Below, piece by piece: positions 6,469 to 14,095 of a stretch of DNA of 23,497 bases. The position numbers and the translations under genes were made by a program. The notes beneath the pieces are model-generated. The model saw only the letters and a program-made list of their open reading frames with translations. It was not told where the DNA came from and did not search any database. The stretch is taken from the NCBI GenBank assembly GCA_015064425.1, contig SVSF01000017.1, positions 1 to 23,497 of the forward strand, given 5' to 3'. The first letter of the stretch is position 1, and each line of letters opens with the position of its first letter. Origin of the DNA: Oscillospiraceae bacterium. Its GTDB lineage: Bacteria > Bacillota_A > Clostridia > Oscillospirales > CAG-272.

Positions 6469-6816
6469 TTACGCCAGTATTCGTTGTGCTATTGAATAGA
6501 TCTCTTCGGACTCTTTTTCGTTTATGCCTTCTATAGATCTGACACAGTTCATGATCCTTTGCACGTCGCTTTGCATTTCCTCGAACTTTTCCATAAGTCC
6601 AAGCTTTTCTTCAAAGGAGCAGAGAAGGGTCTTGCCCTTTTCTATACTGTCTCTCACGCCTTGTCTGGTTATACCTACCTCTTCGGATATTTCCGAGAGT
6701 GATAAGTCATCGTTAAAATACATCTGACAGATATCTCTCTGCCTGTCGCTGAGCAGATTGCCGTAAAAGTCAAGCAGTCTGCTGATACGCAGATTTTCAC
6801 TTATATCCTGACTCAT
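6469..6816 (-). CDS. ylxM: YlxM/p13 family HTH protein (UPF0122)
   Basis: This 115-residue protein resembles a sigma-70 region 4 helix-turn-helix (LLSDRQRDICQMYFNDDLSL, then SEISEEVGITRQGVRDSIEK). YlxM is almost always encoded directly before ffh in Bacillota and has been linked to SRP function in streptococci. The C-terminal third is acidic and helical. It is first in the operon, with a good ribosome binding site (GAAAGGAG) and a strong promoter upstream. A palindrome sits at the predicted transcript start. Confidence 0.93.
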   Translation of the reverse strand: MSQDISENLRISRLLDFYGNLLSDRQRDICQMYFNDDLSLSEISEEVGITRQGVRDSIEKGKTLLCSFEEKLGLMEKFEEMQSDVQRIMNCVRSIEGINEKESEEIYSIAQRILA

Positions 6817-6834
6817 ACAGAGCTCCTTTCAAGG

Positions 6835-6857
6835 CTGTAAAGCAAAACACTTTACAG
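6835..6857. promoter_or_regulatory. Inverted repeat at the ylxM transcription start
   Basis: Perfect 8-bp arms ctgtaaag (6835-6842) and ctttacag (6850-6857) with a 7-nt spacer directly abut the -10 box of the ylxM promoter. The location suits a repressor site or a 5'-end mRNA hairpin. Confidence 0.45.
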
Positions 6858-6886
6858 AGTATAACATAGCTTATATCTTTTGTCAA
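6858..6886 (-). promoter_or_regulatory. Sigma-A promoter of the ylxM-ffh-rpsP-khpA operon
   Basis: On the minus strand TTGACA (6886-6881), a 17-bp spacer and TATACT (6863-6858) lie 42 nt before the ylxM start codon. Confidence 0.8.
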
Positions 6887-6929
6887 TACCTCTGTTATAT
6901 TATTTTGATAAAAACATTTACCGTTGCAC

Positions 6930-6958
6930 TTGAAAAAAGAGCGGATATATGATAATAT
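6930..6958 (+). promoter_or_regulatory. Probable promoter of argS
   Basis: TTGAAA (6930-6935), a 17-bp spacer and TAATAT (6953-6958) lie 38 nt upstream of the argS start. There is no room for a T-box leader. Confidence 0.6.
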
Positions 6959-6996
6959 ATATTGTTAGTATTGAAAAAATAAAAGGATTGAAGATC

Positions 6997-8709
6997 ATGT
7001 TTGAATTAAAACAGCAGTTAGCTTCAAAATTGCTCGGCATACTCAACGAGGAAAACCCGGATAACGGGCTTGATACGGATGCTGTCCTTGCAATGTTTGA
7101 ATATCCTCCGGATCCTGCTATGGGAGATATTGCCTTCCCTTGTTTCAAGCTCAGCAGGATATTGAGAAAAGCTCCTCCGCTTATAGCACAGAGCCTTAAG
7201 GAGAAGTTTTCGGATAAGGGCTTTTCCAAAGTAGACTCCGTTGGAGGGTACCTTAACTTTTACGTAAGTGATGAATTTTATACCAAGACTCTTCTCGGAA
7301 AGGTACTTACCGAAAAAGAGAATTTCGGTTCTTCAAAGGAAGGCTGCGGGAAGACCGTAGTTCTCGACTATTCGTCTCCCAACGTTGCAAAGCCTTTCCA
7401 CATCGGACATCTCGGCACAACGGTCATAGGCCATTCTCTTAAGCTTCTCCACGAGTTCGCAGGATATAAGTGCATCGGTATAAATCATCTCGGAGATTGG
7501 GGCACTCAATTCGGAAAGCTCATAGTGGCTTATCGTAAATGGGGCGACAGAGCTTTGATCGAAGAAAAGCAGATAGACGGTCTTGTTGAACTCTATGTAA
7601 AATTCCATACAGAGGCTGAAAAGGACCCTTCGCTTGAGGATCTTGCGAGAGCGGAATTTACGAAGCTTGAACACCATGACCCCGAGAATACGGAGCTTTG
7701 GAAATGGTTCATAGATATCAGCATCAAAGAATATAACAGAACCTACAAGCAGCTTGGTATAGAGTTTGATTACTATCTCGGAGAGAGCTTTTATTCCGAT
7801 AAGATGCCCGAGCAGGTGCAGATACTGAAGGATAAGGAACTTCTTAAAATAGACGACGGTGCTTCTATTGTTGATCTTGAGGCATACGGAATGCCCCCAT
7901 GTCTTATACTTAAAAAGGACGGCTCCACGCTCTATCCCACCAGAGATATTTCTGCGGCGGTATACAGAAAGAAAACTTACGATTTTGATAAATGTATCTA
8001 TGTCACTTCTGCGGGACAGAGCCTCCATTTTGCACAGTGGTTTAAAGTAATGGAACTTATGGGATATGATTGGGCGAACGAGCTTATCCACGTTCCTTAT
8101 GGTACGGTAAGCATAAACGGAGCAAAACTTGCTACCAGAACTGGTAACGTAGTGCTGCTTAAAGATCTTTTTGCTATGGCTATCGAAAAGGTAAGCGATA
8201 TCATTACTGAAAAGAATCCCGATCTCAAAGATAAAGAAGCTGTATCTGAGGCGGTGGGGGTTGGCGCAATAGTCTTCCACTATTTGCAGAATTCAAGGAT
8301 CAAGGATATAAACTTTGTTCTTGAAGATGCATTGAGCTTTGATGGGAATACAGGACCTTATGCACAGTACACTTATGCAAGGACTTGCAGTATTTTGGAA
8401 AAATCCGAGAGCGGTATAACTCTTACGGAATGCGAGTCTTACACAAAGGAAGAAACAGACGTTTTAAAAACACTTTCTTTGTTCCCCGAAAAGGTATCTG
8501 CGGCTCTCAGAGACAGTGAGCCTTCGGTAATTACAAGATATATATTCGACGTATGTGCTTCGTACAACAGATTCTATCACGAATGCAAGATACTCAATGC
8601 AGAAGATGAAAACGTAAAGAGCTTCAGAGTAGCTCTTACCGCTGCGGTAAGATATGTTCTCGGTACCGCATTGAAGCTCATCTGTATGAAGACTCCCGAA
8701 AAGATATAA
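6997..8709 (+). CDS. argS: Arginyl-tRNA synthetase
   Basis: This class I aminoacyl-tRNA synthetase charges tRNA-Arg. With the start at 6997 it has 570 residues, normal for the family; this start is preferred over an in-frame one 48 nt earlier because AAAGGATTG precedes it and MFELKQQ aligns with the usual N-terminus. The order is: N-terminal additional domain (1-110, GDIAFPCFKLS), catalytic core with SPNVAKPFHIGHLG (HIGH at 135-138) and a KMSKS-equivalent loop KLATRTGN, then the C-terminal anticodon-binding helical domain (DALSFDGNTGPYAQYTYAR onward). The C-terminus is intact. yebC follows 29 nt later and is probably co-transcribed. Confidence 0.97.
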   Translation: MFELKQQLASKLLGILNEENPDNGLDTDAVLAMFEYPPDPAMGDIAFPCFKLSRILRKAPPLIAQSLKEKFSDKGFSKVDSVGGYLNFYVSDEFYTKTLLGKVLTEKENFGSSKEGCGKTVVLDYSSPNVAKPFHIGHLGTTVIGHSLKLLHEFAGYKCIGINHLGDWGTQFGKLIVAYRKWGDRALIEEKQIDGLVELYVKFHTEAEKDPSLEDLARAEFTKLEHHDPENTELWKWFIDISIKEYNRTYKQLGIEFDYYLGESFYSDKMPEQVQILKDKELLKIDDGASIVDLEAYGMPPCLILKKDGSTLYPTRDISAAVYRKKTYDFDKCIYVTSAGQSLHFAQWFKVMELMGYDWANELIHVPYGTVSINGAKLATRTGNVVLLKDLFAMAIEKVSDIITEKNPDLKDKEAVSEAVGVGAIVFHYLQNSRIKDINFVLEDALSFDGNTGPYAQYTYARTCSILEKSESGITLTECESYTKEETDVLKTLSLFPEKVSAALRDSEPSVITRYIFDVCASYNRFYHECKILNAEDENVKSFRVALTAAVRYVLGTALKLICMKTPEKI

Positions 8710-8738
8710 CAAATATAACGAAAGAACGGTGAAATATA

Positions 8739-9470
8739 ATGTCAGGACATAGCAAATGGAGTAATATTAAGCATAAGAAAGAAAAAACTGACGCTCAAAG
8801 AGCCAAGGTATTTACAAAGATCGGTAAGGAGATCTCTATCGCTGTAAGAGAGGGCGGTCCGGAACCCACTTCCAACTCGAAGCTTAAGGATCTTATTCAG
8901 AAAGCAAAGTCTCTTAACGTTCCCAACGATAATATTGACAGAATAATCAAAAAGGCAAGCGGAGCAGATGCAGTAGAATACGAAGAGCTCACATATGAAG
9001 GATACGGTCCTTCGGGCGTTGCCGTTATAGTTACCGCTACCACAGATAACAGAAACAGGACCGGCGGTGATCTCCGCCACTACTTTGACAAGTTTGGCGG
9101 CAATCTCGGGCAGACCGGTTGCGTAAGCTTTATGTTTGATGACAAGGGTATTATCATCATCGAGGATGAGGACGGCAAGATAGCTGAAGATAAGCTTATG
9201 GAAGATGCGCTTGAAGCGGGAGCAGAGGATTTTTCTGCCGAAGATGGTGCATTTGAGATAACTACAGAACCCGGTGATCTTGAGGCTATAAGAGATGCTC
9301 TTATCGAGAAAGGTTATGTTATAAGTTCGGCAGAACTTGACAAGATACCCCAGAGCTACGTTACTCTTACAGATGAAGAAGATATAAGACATATGGAACT
9401 TCTTATTGAACATCTTGAAGATAATGATGATGTTCAGGATGTATACCATAACTGGGAAACAGAAGAATAA
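8739..9470 (+). CDS. yebC: YebC/TACO1 family protein
   Basis: This 243-residue cytoplasmic protein begins with the family hallmark MSGHSKWSNIKHKKEK and contains the GYGPSGVAVIV and TDNRNRTGGDLRH blocks. The acidic C-terminal domains are as usual. The family was long described as DNA-binding regulators (PmpR), but its mitochondrial member TACO1 is a translation activator, and bacterial members are increasingly seen as translation factors. Which role applies here cannot be told. The ribosome binding site is weak (GAACGGTGA). It is followed at once by a terminator. Confidence 0.95.
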   Translation: MSGHSKWSNIKHKKEKTDAQRAKVFTKIGKEISIAVREGGPEPTSNSKLKDLIQKAKSLNVPNDNIDRIIKKASGADAVEYEELTYEGYGPSGVAVIVTATTDNRNRTGGDLRHYFDKFGGNLGQTGCVSFMFDDKGIIIIEDEDGKIAEDKLMEDALEAGAEDFSAEDGAFEITTEPGDLEAIRDALIEKGYVISSAELDKIPQSYVTLTDEEDIRHMELLIEHLEDNDDVQDVYHNWETEE

Positions 9471-9472
9471 AG

Positions 9473-9505
9473 AATATCAGCCATCCCCTAAAGATGGCTG
9501 ATATT
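9473..9505 (+). terminator. Hairpin terminator after yebC
   Basis: A 13-bp perfect stem (9473-9485 with 9493-9505) and 7-nt loop begin 3 nt after the yebC stop codon and are followed by a short T-rich stretch (tattatta-like). The T tract is weak, so some read-through into the next gene is possible. Confidence 0.65.
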
Positions 9506-9534
9506 TATTACGTAAATATTAAAGGTGAGCTGTA

Positions 9535-10164
9535 ATGAAAAAAATTTTATTCAGAGTTATAATTGCGGCGCTCATATCCGTTATTTTTTTAACTGCGGCG
9601 ATAAATATTTATATGATTGCCGCTGGGGCAGGGAAGATCTTATCCGCGGAGGAAGCGGCTGAACTTTTCGGTATAGACTGTATTATGGTTTTGGGAGCCA
9701 GTGTTGAACCTGACGGAAGTCCGAGTCCGATGCTTGAAGACAGAATAATACAAGGAATAAACGTGTATAGAAGCGGCGTGTGCGGAACATTGCTGATGAG
9801 CGGAGACGGAAGGAGCAACGACTACAATGAGGTAGACACTATGACTGCATATGCTCTCAAAAGCTCTGTGCCTGCGGAAGAGCTTTTCGGCGATATTTAC
9901 GGACTGTCTACTTATGATAGCGTGTATAGAGTTAGGGAGATATACGGAGCGAAAAGAATAATTGTTGTAACTCAAAGTTATCATCTTTACAGAGCTCTCT
10001 ACATTGCGGATGTACTCGGAATAGAAGCTTACGGTGTATCTGCGGATCTGAGGACCTATTCCGCACAACCCAGGCAAGACGTAAGAGAGGTCCTTGCAAG
10101 AGTAAAGGATTTCTTTAAGGGAATAATAGGCCCCGAATCTGATTACACGATACCTTCGGAGTAA
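9535..10164 (+). CDS. SanA/YdcF-like DUF218 membrane protein
   Basis: This 209-residue protein has one N-terminal membrane segment (residues about 6-30) followed by a DUF218 domain. The family blocks are visible: IMVLGASVEPDGSPSPML, DRIIQGINVYR, LLMSGDGR, then YDSVYRVREIYGAKRIIVVTQSYHLYRALYIA. SanA of E. coli belongs to this family and influences envelope permeability to vancomycin at high temperature; the chemistry remains unclear. The start has AAAGGTGAG upstream. It is 64 nt past yebC, beyond a hairpin. No signal-peptidase site is evident, so it is probably anchored facing outward. Confidence 0.88.
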   Translation: MKKILFRVIIAALISVIFLTAAINIYMIAAGAGKILSAEEAAELFGIDCIMVLGASVEPDGSPSPMLEDRIIQGINVYRSGVCGTLLMSGDGRSNDYNEVDTMTAYALKSSVPAEELFGDIYGLSTYDSVYRVREIYGAKRIIVVTQSYHLYRALYIADVLGIEAYGVSADLRTYSAQPRQDVREVLARVKDFFKGIIGPESDYTIPSE

Positions 10165-10232
10165 AAGTAACTGCTTTATATTGCGGAAAATATAGCGGTA
10201 TTCGGTTTGATTCGGATATCGCTGTATTGATT

Positions 10233-10264
10233 TTACCGATGAGAGCTTAAAAATTACCGATGAA
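10233..10264 (+). promoter_or_regulatory. Direct repeat of LytTR-box geometry upstream of the ABC/LytTR operon
   Basis: The 10-mer ttaccgatga occurs at 10233-10242 and again at 10254-10263, a 21-bp period. Read as 9-mers, accgatgag and accgatgaa are separated by exactly 12 bp and match the published LytTR consensus [TA][AC][CA]GTTN[AG][TG] at about 8 and 7 of 9 positions. A TATGAT -10 candidate lies at 10292-10297 without a good -35, placing the repeats near -41 to -71. The LytTR regulator is encoded in the operon that follows. Confidence 0.55.
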
Positions 10265-10331
10265 GCAAAGGTCAACATTTCTTCGCTTTCATATGATATG
10301 ATCGTATTGAAATATAAAGCGGAGGGAAAAA

Positions 10332-11060
10332 ATGTGCATTATAAAAACGACAGATCTTGTTAAGAAATACGGGAATTTTACCGCAGTAGACAATTTGTGC
10401 CTGAACATAAAGAAAGGTGAATTATTTTCGCTGCTTGGATTAAACGGTGCGGGAAAAACGACTACGATAAAAATGCTTACTTGCCTTACGAGACCAACGT
10501 CCGGTGAGGCAGCGGTAGGCGGATACAGTATTACAGAGGACGCAGAACGAATAAAGCATCTTATAGGAGTATCTCCGCAGGCAACTGCCGTTGCACCGAA
10601 TCTTTCGGTTAGGGAAAATCTTGAACTGATTTGCGGAATTTACGGATTTTCAAAAGAAAAATCAAAAGCAAAGATAAGGGAACTTTCCGAATGCTTTTCT
10701 TTGGATACGGTTTTGCGAAAAAAAGCGGGGAAACTTTCAGGTGGATTTAAACGTCGTGTCAGCATTGCGATGTCAATGATCGGAGAGCCCGAAATACTGT
10801 TCCTTGATGAGCCCACCTTGGGACTTGACGTGATTGCAAGACGGGAGTTATGGGAAACTATACGCTCGTTAAAAGGAAAGATAACGATAATTCTTACTAC
10901 CCATTATATGGAGGAGGCGGAAACTCTTTCCGACCGGATAGGAATCATTAAAAACGGAAAATTACTCGCAGTAGGAACGGTCAGTGAGTTAAATGAAATG
11001 GCAGAGACCGATGAGCTCGAAACGGCTTTTATCTCAATTGTAAAGGGGGATGTACAGTGA
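10332..11060 (+). CDS. ABC transporter ATP-binding protein (ABC-2 type exporter)
   Basis: This 242-residue cytoplasmic ATPase has Walker A GLNGAGKTTTIKML (about residues 36-49), Q-loop region GVSPQATAVAP, ABC signature LSGGFKRRVSIAMSM, Walker B LFLDEPTLGLD and the H-loop TTHYMEEAE. The architecture is that of NatA/CcmA-type ATPases that drive ABC-2 exporters of drugs, peptides or lipids. The start has GGAGGG upstream. The permease gene overlaps its stop by 4 nt, indicating translational coupling. It is the first gene of a four-gene operon with a LytTR regulator and a DUF3021 protein. The substrate is unknown. Confidence 0.95.
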   Translation: MCIIKTTDLVKKYGNFTAVDNLCLNIKKGELFSLLGLNGAGKTTTIKMLTCLTRPTSGEAAVGGYSITEDAERIKHLIGVSPQATAVAPNLSVRENLELICGIYGFSKEKSKAKIRELSECFSLDTVLRKKAGKLSGGFKRRVSIAMSMIGEPEILFLDEPTLGLDVIARRELWETIRSLKGKITIILTTHYMEEAETLSDRIGIIKNGKLLAVGTVSELNEMAETDELETAFISIVKGDVQ

Positions 11061-11788
11061 GAACGATCGCATTTATTAAAAGATGCTTTAAAGAGATATT
11101 AAGGGATCCGTTAAATATTTTCTTCGGATTGGGATTTCCCTTGGTATTACTGTTTCTTCTCAATGCATTACAAGCCAATATACCAGTAGGTTTATTTGAG
11201 ATAGATAAGCTTACGCCGGGTATTGCGGTATTTGGACTTTCGTTTATGACGCTGTTCTCGGCAACCTTGGTATCAAAAGACCGTGAAAGTGCATTTTTAC
11301 AAAGACTTTATACGACCCCCCTTTGCAGTTTTGATTTTATTGCCGGATATATGCTTCCAATCTTACCTATTTCCCTGGGACAGACGACCATATGCTATCT
11401 TTTTGCCGTTCTTTTGGGGCTAAGCCCAAGTATAAATATGATCTATGCTCTTGTCGGTATGATCCCTATAGCGGTTTTATATGTGGCTCTCGGAGTTTTG
11501 TGCGGCAGTATTTTAGGAGTAAAGCAAACGGGAGGAATATGCGGTGCTTTGTTTACTAATCTGTCTGCCTGGCTTTCGGGAATATGGTTTGATATTGGAC
11601 TTATGGGAAGCCACTTTAAAAGTTTCGCAAATGCACTTCCTTTTGTACATGCGGTAGAGATGGAGAGGGCACTGTTCAAAGGCGATTTTTATCTTGCATC
11701 GGAACATATTCTGCCGGTGTTGTTATACGCTTTGGGCACGGTATTTGCGGCAGTGTTTTGCTTTTTGATACAAATGAAAAAACAGTAA
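11057..11788 (+). CDS. ABC-2 type transporter permease
   Basis: This 243-residue membrane protein has about six hydrophobic helices and the ABC-2 layout: a cytoplasmic N-terminus (IAFIKRCFKEILRDPLNIFF), a coupling region after the second helix (SKDRESAFLQRLYTTPLCSFDFI) and a late GALFTNLSAWLSGIWF segment. It starts with GTG at 11057 inside the ATPase stop (GTGA overlap). It would pair, probably as a dimer, with the ATPase to export a compound or confer resistance. The LytTR gene begins 12 nt later, with its ribosome binding site overlapping this stop codon (TAAGGAAG). Confidence 0.92.
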   Translation: MRTIAFIKRCFKEILRDPLNIFFGLGFPLVLLFLLNALQANIPVGLFEIDKLTPGIAVFGLSFMTLFSATLVSKDRESAFLQRLYTTPLCSFDFIAGYMLPILPISLGQTTICYLFAVLLGLSPSINMIYALVGMIPIAVLYVALGVLCGSILGVKQTGGICGALFTNLSAWLSGIWFDIGLMGSHFKSFANALPFVHAVEMERALFKGDFYLASEHILPVLLYALGTVFAAVFCFLIQMKKQ

Positions 11789-11800
11789 GGAAGTAGATCT

Positions 11801-12244
11801 ATGATATACAAGCTCATTATTGACAAGGATGCTGATGAAGAAATAATCGCTGTGGTCCATGGTCCGTCTGACCTTACACGGCAGATAGAGGATCTTGTCC
11901 GTAATTACACAGGTACGGACTGTATTATGGGTTACCGTGATGATGCTATAAAAAGACTCTCTTTCGGTGAAATAGAGTGCATTACGGTAATTGACAGAAA
12001 AGTGGTTGCCATCGATGCCTGCGGTATACAGTATCGTGTTCAAGATAGGCTTAAAGATCTTGAAAATATACTGCCCACATATTTTATCCGTATCAATAAA
12101 TCATCTATTGCCAACGAGCTGAGAATACTGCGATTTAATGCGGTATTCAGCGGAGGCGTTGACGCCGTATTTCAATGCGGATACCGTGAATACGTATCAA
12201 GACGTTGCTTTGCGGAAATAAGAAGGAGGTATGAAAAAATATGA
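11801..12244 (+). CDS. LytTR-domain DNA-binding regulator without a receiver domain
   Basis: This 147-residue protein has a short N-terminal part (1-45) and a LytTR DNA-binding domain (about 46-147), recognised by IECITVIDRKVVAIDACGIQY, RLKDLENILP, YFIRINKSSIAN and FQCGYREYVSRRCFAEIRRR. There is no phosphoacceptor receiver domain, so it is not a standard response regulator. This form, paired with a small membrane protein, matches the LytTR regulatory systems described in streptococci (HdrRM, BrsRM), where the membrane partner restrains the regulator. Its stop overlaps the DUF3021 start by 4 nt. The direct repeat at 10233-10264 is its likely target. Confidence 0.92.
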   Translation: MIYKLIIDKDADEEIIAVVHGPSDLTRQIEDLVRNYTGTDCIMGYRDDAIKRLSFGEIECITVIDRKVVAIDACGIQYRVQDRLKDLENILPTYFIRINKSSIANELRILRFNAVFSGGVDAVFQCGYREYVSRRCFAEIRRRYEKI

Positions 12245-12684
12245 AAAAGTTTATTTTTGAATTTATTCGCCGCGGTATGGTAGCAAGCGGATTCGGACCT
12301 ATAGCTCTTGCGGTGGTGTATATGGCCTTGAAGCACTTTGGAAAAATCGAAACGTTAAATGTTGAAGAAGTATCTGTCGGAATTCTTTCTCTTACGGCGC
12401 TTGCTTTTATCGCAGGTGCTATGAATGTTTTATATCATATAGACCGCTTACCGTTGATGTTGGCAATACTGATACACGGGGTAGTTCTGTATTTCGGATA
12501 TCTCGGTACTTATTTAATAAACGGTTGGCTGAATATGAGCAGGGTATCTTTCTTGATGTTTACAGTTATATTCGTTGTCGGTTATTTTGCAATCTGGGCG
12601 GTCATTTATTCTGTTACAAAAAAGGATACTTCAAGACTCAACGAAAAGCTGATGAAGAACAGACAACGTGTGGAAAATGAATAG
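12241..12684 (+). CDS. DUF3021 family membrane protein
   Basis: This 147-residue protein has four predicted membrane helices (about 10-30, 45-65, 70-92 and 100-126) and a charged C-terminal tail (TKKDTSRLNEKLMKNRQR). The N-terminal RRGMVASGFGPIALAVVY is characteristic of DUF3021. Its start codon overlaps the LytTR stop (ATGA), which indicates tight coupling. Such proteins commonly sit beside LytTR regulators and are thought to act as membrane-bound inhibitors or sensors. What signal it would sense is not visible. Confidence 0.88.
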   Translation: MKKFIFEFIRRGMVASGFGPIALAVVYMALKHFGKIETLNVEEVSVGILSLTALAFIAGAMNVLYHIDRLPLMLAILIHGVVLYFGYLGTYLINGWLNMSRVSFLMFTVIFVVGYFAIWAVIYSVTKKDTSRLNEKLMKNRQRVENE

Positions 12685-12703
12685 ATGTTTTTTAAAAATA
12701 ATG

Positions 12704-12734
12704 GAGGCGGTATGACAAAAAGTCATGCCGCCTC
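12704..12734. terminator. Bidirectional terminator between the LytTR operon and trpB
   Basis: A 13-bp stem (12704-12716 with 12722-12734, one G-T pair) has a 5-nt A loop. On the plus strand tttgattttt follows; on the minus strand cattattttt follows. It lies 20 nt after the DUF3021 stop and 24 nt after the trpB stop. Confidence 0.85.
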
Positions 12735-12757
12735 TTTGATTTTTCAAGATTAAGACC

Positions 12758-13975
12758 TTATCTGATTCCGTAATTTTCTATTACATAATCCATATCCTTG
12801 TCGCCGCGTCCGGAGAGGCAGAGAAGAATAGAACCTCTTTTCATTTCTTTTGCGAGCTTCATTGCATATGCAACTGCATGGCTGCTTTCAATTGCGGGAA
12901 TAATACCCTCAAGTCTCGAAAGCTTAAAGAAAGCATCTATAGCTTCGTCATCGTTTATCATATCATATTTAACTCTGCCGATACTGTGCCAGAATGCATG
13001 CTCGGGGCCGCTTGAGGGATAGTCAAGACCGCTGGCGACTGAATAGACGGGAGCGGGTTCTCCGTTTTCATCTTTCAGCATAATGCTGTTGAATCCATGC
13101 ATGATTCCTTCCGTGCCGAAGTTTATGCTTGCCGCATGGTCACCCAGCTTTGCGCCCTTACCAAGGGGTTCAACACCGTATATATCAACAGGCTCATTTA
13201 CAAATCCCGAGAAAAGCCCCGCTGCGTTGGAACCTCCGCCTACACATGCCACGACTGCATCGGGGAGCTCACCTGTCATACTTACAAATTGATCCTTTGC
13301 CTCAATTCCGACTACACTTTGAAAATCTCTTACCATAAGAGGGAAGGGATGAGGACCGAGAACGGAACCGATACAGTATATGGAATCTCTATATTCTCTT
13401 GAGTATGCCTTGAAAGCGGCATCCACTGCTTCTTTAAGAGTTGCAAGTCCTTCGGTGACCTCAATAACGTTTGCTCCGAGTATCTTCATTCTAGAAACGT
13501 TAGGCGCCTGCTTCTTTATATCTACGGCACCCATATAAATATCACACTTAAGCCCGAAGAATGCCGCCGCGGTTGCGAGTGCAACGCCGTGCTGTCCTGC
13601 GCCCGTTTCTGCGATTACTTTTTTCTTACCCATGTATTTTGCCAAAAGCGCTTCACCCATACAATGGTTAAGCTTGTGTGCTCCCGAGTGATTTAAGTCT
13701 TCACGCTTTGCATAAAGCTGAACATTGCCTATGCTTGCGGAGAGTCTTTCGAGATGAGTTATGGGCGTAGGCCTGCCCTGAAATTCTTTTCTTATACGTC
13801 TGAGCTCATTTATGAATTTAGCGGATTTACATATTGTAAAATATGCATCCGTTATCTCGTTCATTGCTTTCTGAAGATCTTCCGAAACGTAAGAACCGCC
13901 GTAAGGGCCAAAAAAGCCATTTTCATCGGGATATCTTTTTAAATAGTTATTAAAATCAATTCCGCCGAATTCCAT
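12758..13975 (-). CDS. trpB: Tryptophan synthase beta chain
   Basis: This 405-residue PLP enzyme joins indole and serine to give tryptophan. The PLP lysine is K101 in SGAHKLNHC and the catalytic glutamate E123 is in AETGAGQHG; the phosphate loop GGGSN is at 246-250, and SSHAVAYA and LSGRGDKD occur near the C-terminus. The residue after HKLN is His, where HKxNN is the common form. The length is normal. The start at 13975 follows AAGGAGATATATA. No trpA or other trp gene lies nearby, so it may scavenge indole rather than complete de novo synthesis. It is separated from the isocitrate dehydrogenase gene by a terminator. Confidence 0.96.
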   Translation of the reverse strand: MEFGGIDFNNYLKRYPDENGFFGPYGGSYVSEDLQKAMNEITDAYFTICKSAKFINELRRIRKEFQGRPTPITHLERLSASIGNVQLYAKREDLNHSGAHKLNHCMGEALLAKYMGKKKVIAETGAGQHGVALATAAAFFGLKCDIYMGAVDIKKQAPNVSRMKILGANVIEVTEGLATLKEAVDAAFKAYSREYRDSIYCIGSVLGPHPFPLMVRDFQSVVGIEAKDQFVSMTGELPDAVVACVGGGSNAAGLFSGFVNEPVDIYGVEPLGKGAKLGDHAASINFGTEGIMHGFNSIMLKDENGEPAPVYSVASGLDYPSSGPEHAFWHSIGRVKYDMINDDEAIDAFFKLSRLEGIIPAIESSHAVAYAMKLAKEMKRGSILLCLSGRGDKDMDYVIENYGIR

Positions 13976-14013
13976 TATATATCTCCTTGATATGAAACTT
14001 TTGTTTTATAAAA

Positions 14014-14042
14014 AGATCGGGAGTTTTTCTGACTCCCGATCT
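14014..14042 (-). terminator. Intrinsic terminator between icd and trpB
   Basis: An 11-bp perfect stem (agatcgggagt 14014-14024 with actcccgatct 14032-14042) and 7-nt loop are followed on the minus strand by CTTTTTATAAAAC. It ends the citrate-to-2-oxoglutarate operon and also sits in the possible trpB leader. Confidence 0.85.
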
Positions 14043-14060
14043 CAGAACGCCATTATGATT

Positions 14061-14089
14061 ATTAAAGCAGAAAAAACGTTTTTTGTCAA
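14061..14089 (-). promoter_or_regulatory. Possible trpB promoter, upstream of the terminator
   Basis: On the minus strand TTGACA (14089-14084), a 17-bp spacer and TTTAAT (14066-14061) lie after the icd stop codon but before the terminator hairpin. A transcript starting near 14054 would pass through the hairpin before reaching trpB. Confidence 0.5.
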
Positions 14090-14095
14090 TGGCAT

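Noticed and set aside
6900..6996. T-box riboswitch before argS
   Set aside because: Only about 30 nt separate the predicted transcript start from the start codon, with no terminator hairpin and no room for the T-box core.
7333..8280. Long open frame (315 codons) on the minus strand opposite argS
   Set aside because: It lies wholly antisense to a clearly intact argS, has no ribosome binding site, and its Cys/Arg/Tyr-rich composition is typical of a shadow frame.
8742..9449. 235-codon minus-strand frame opposite yebC
   Set aside because: It mirrors the yebC gene almost exactly and has no family features; it is a codon-bias shadow.
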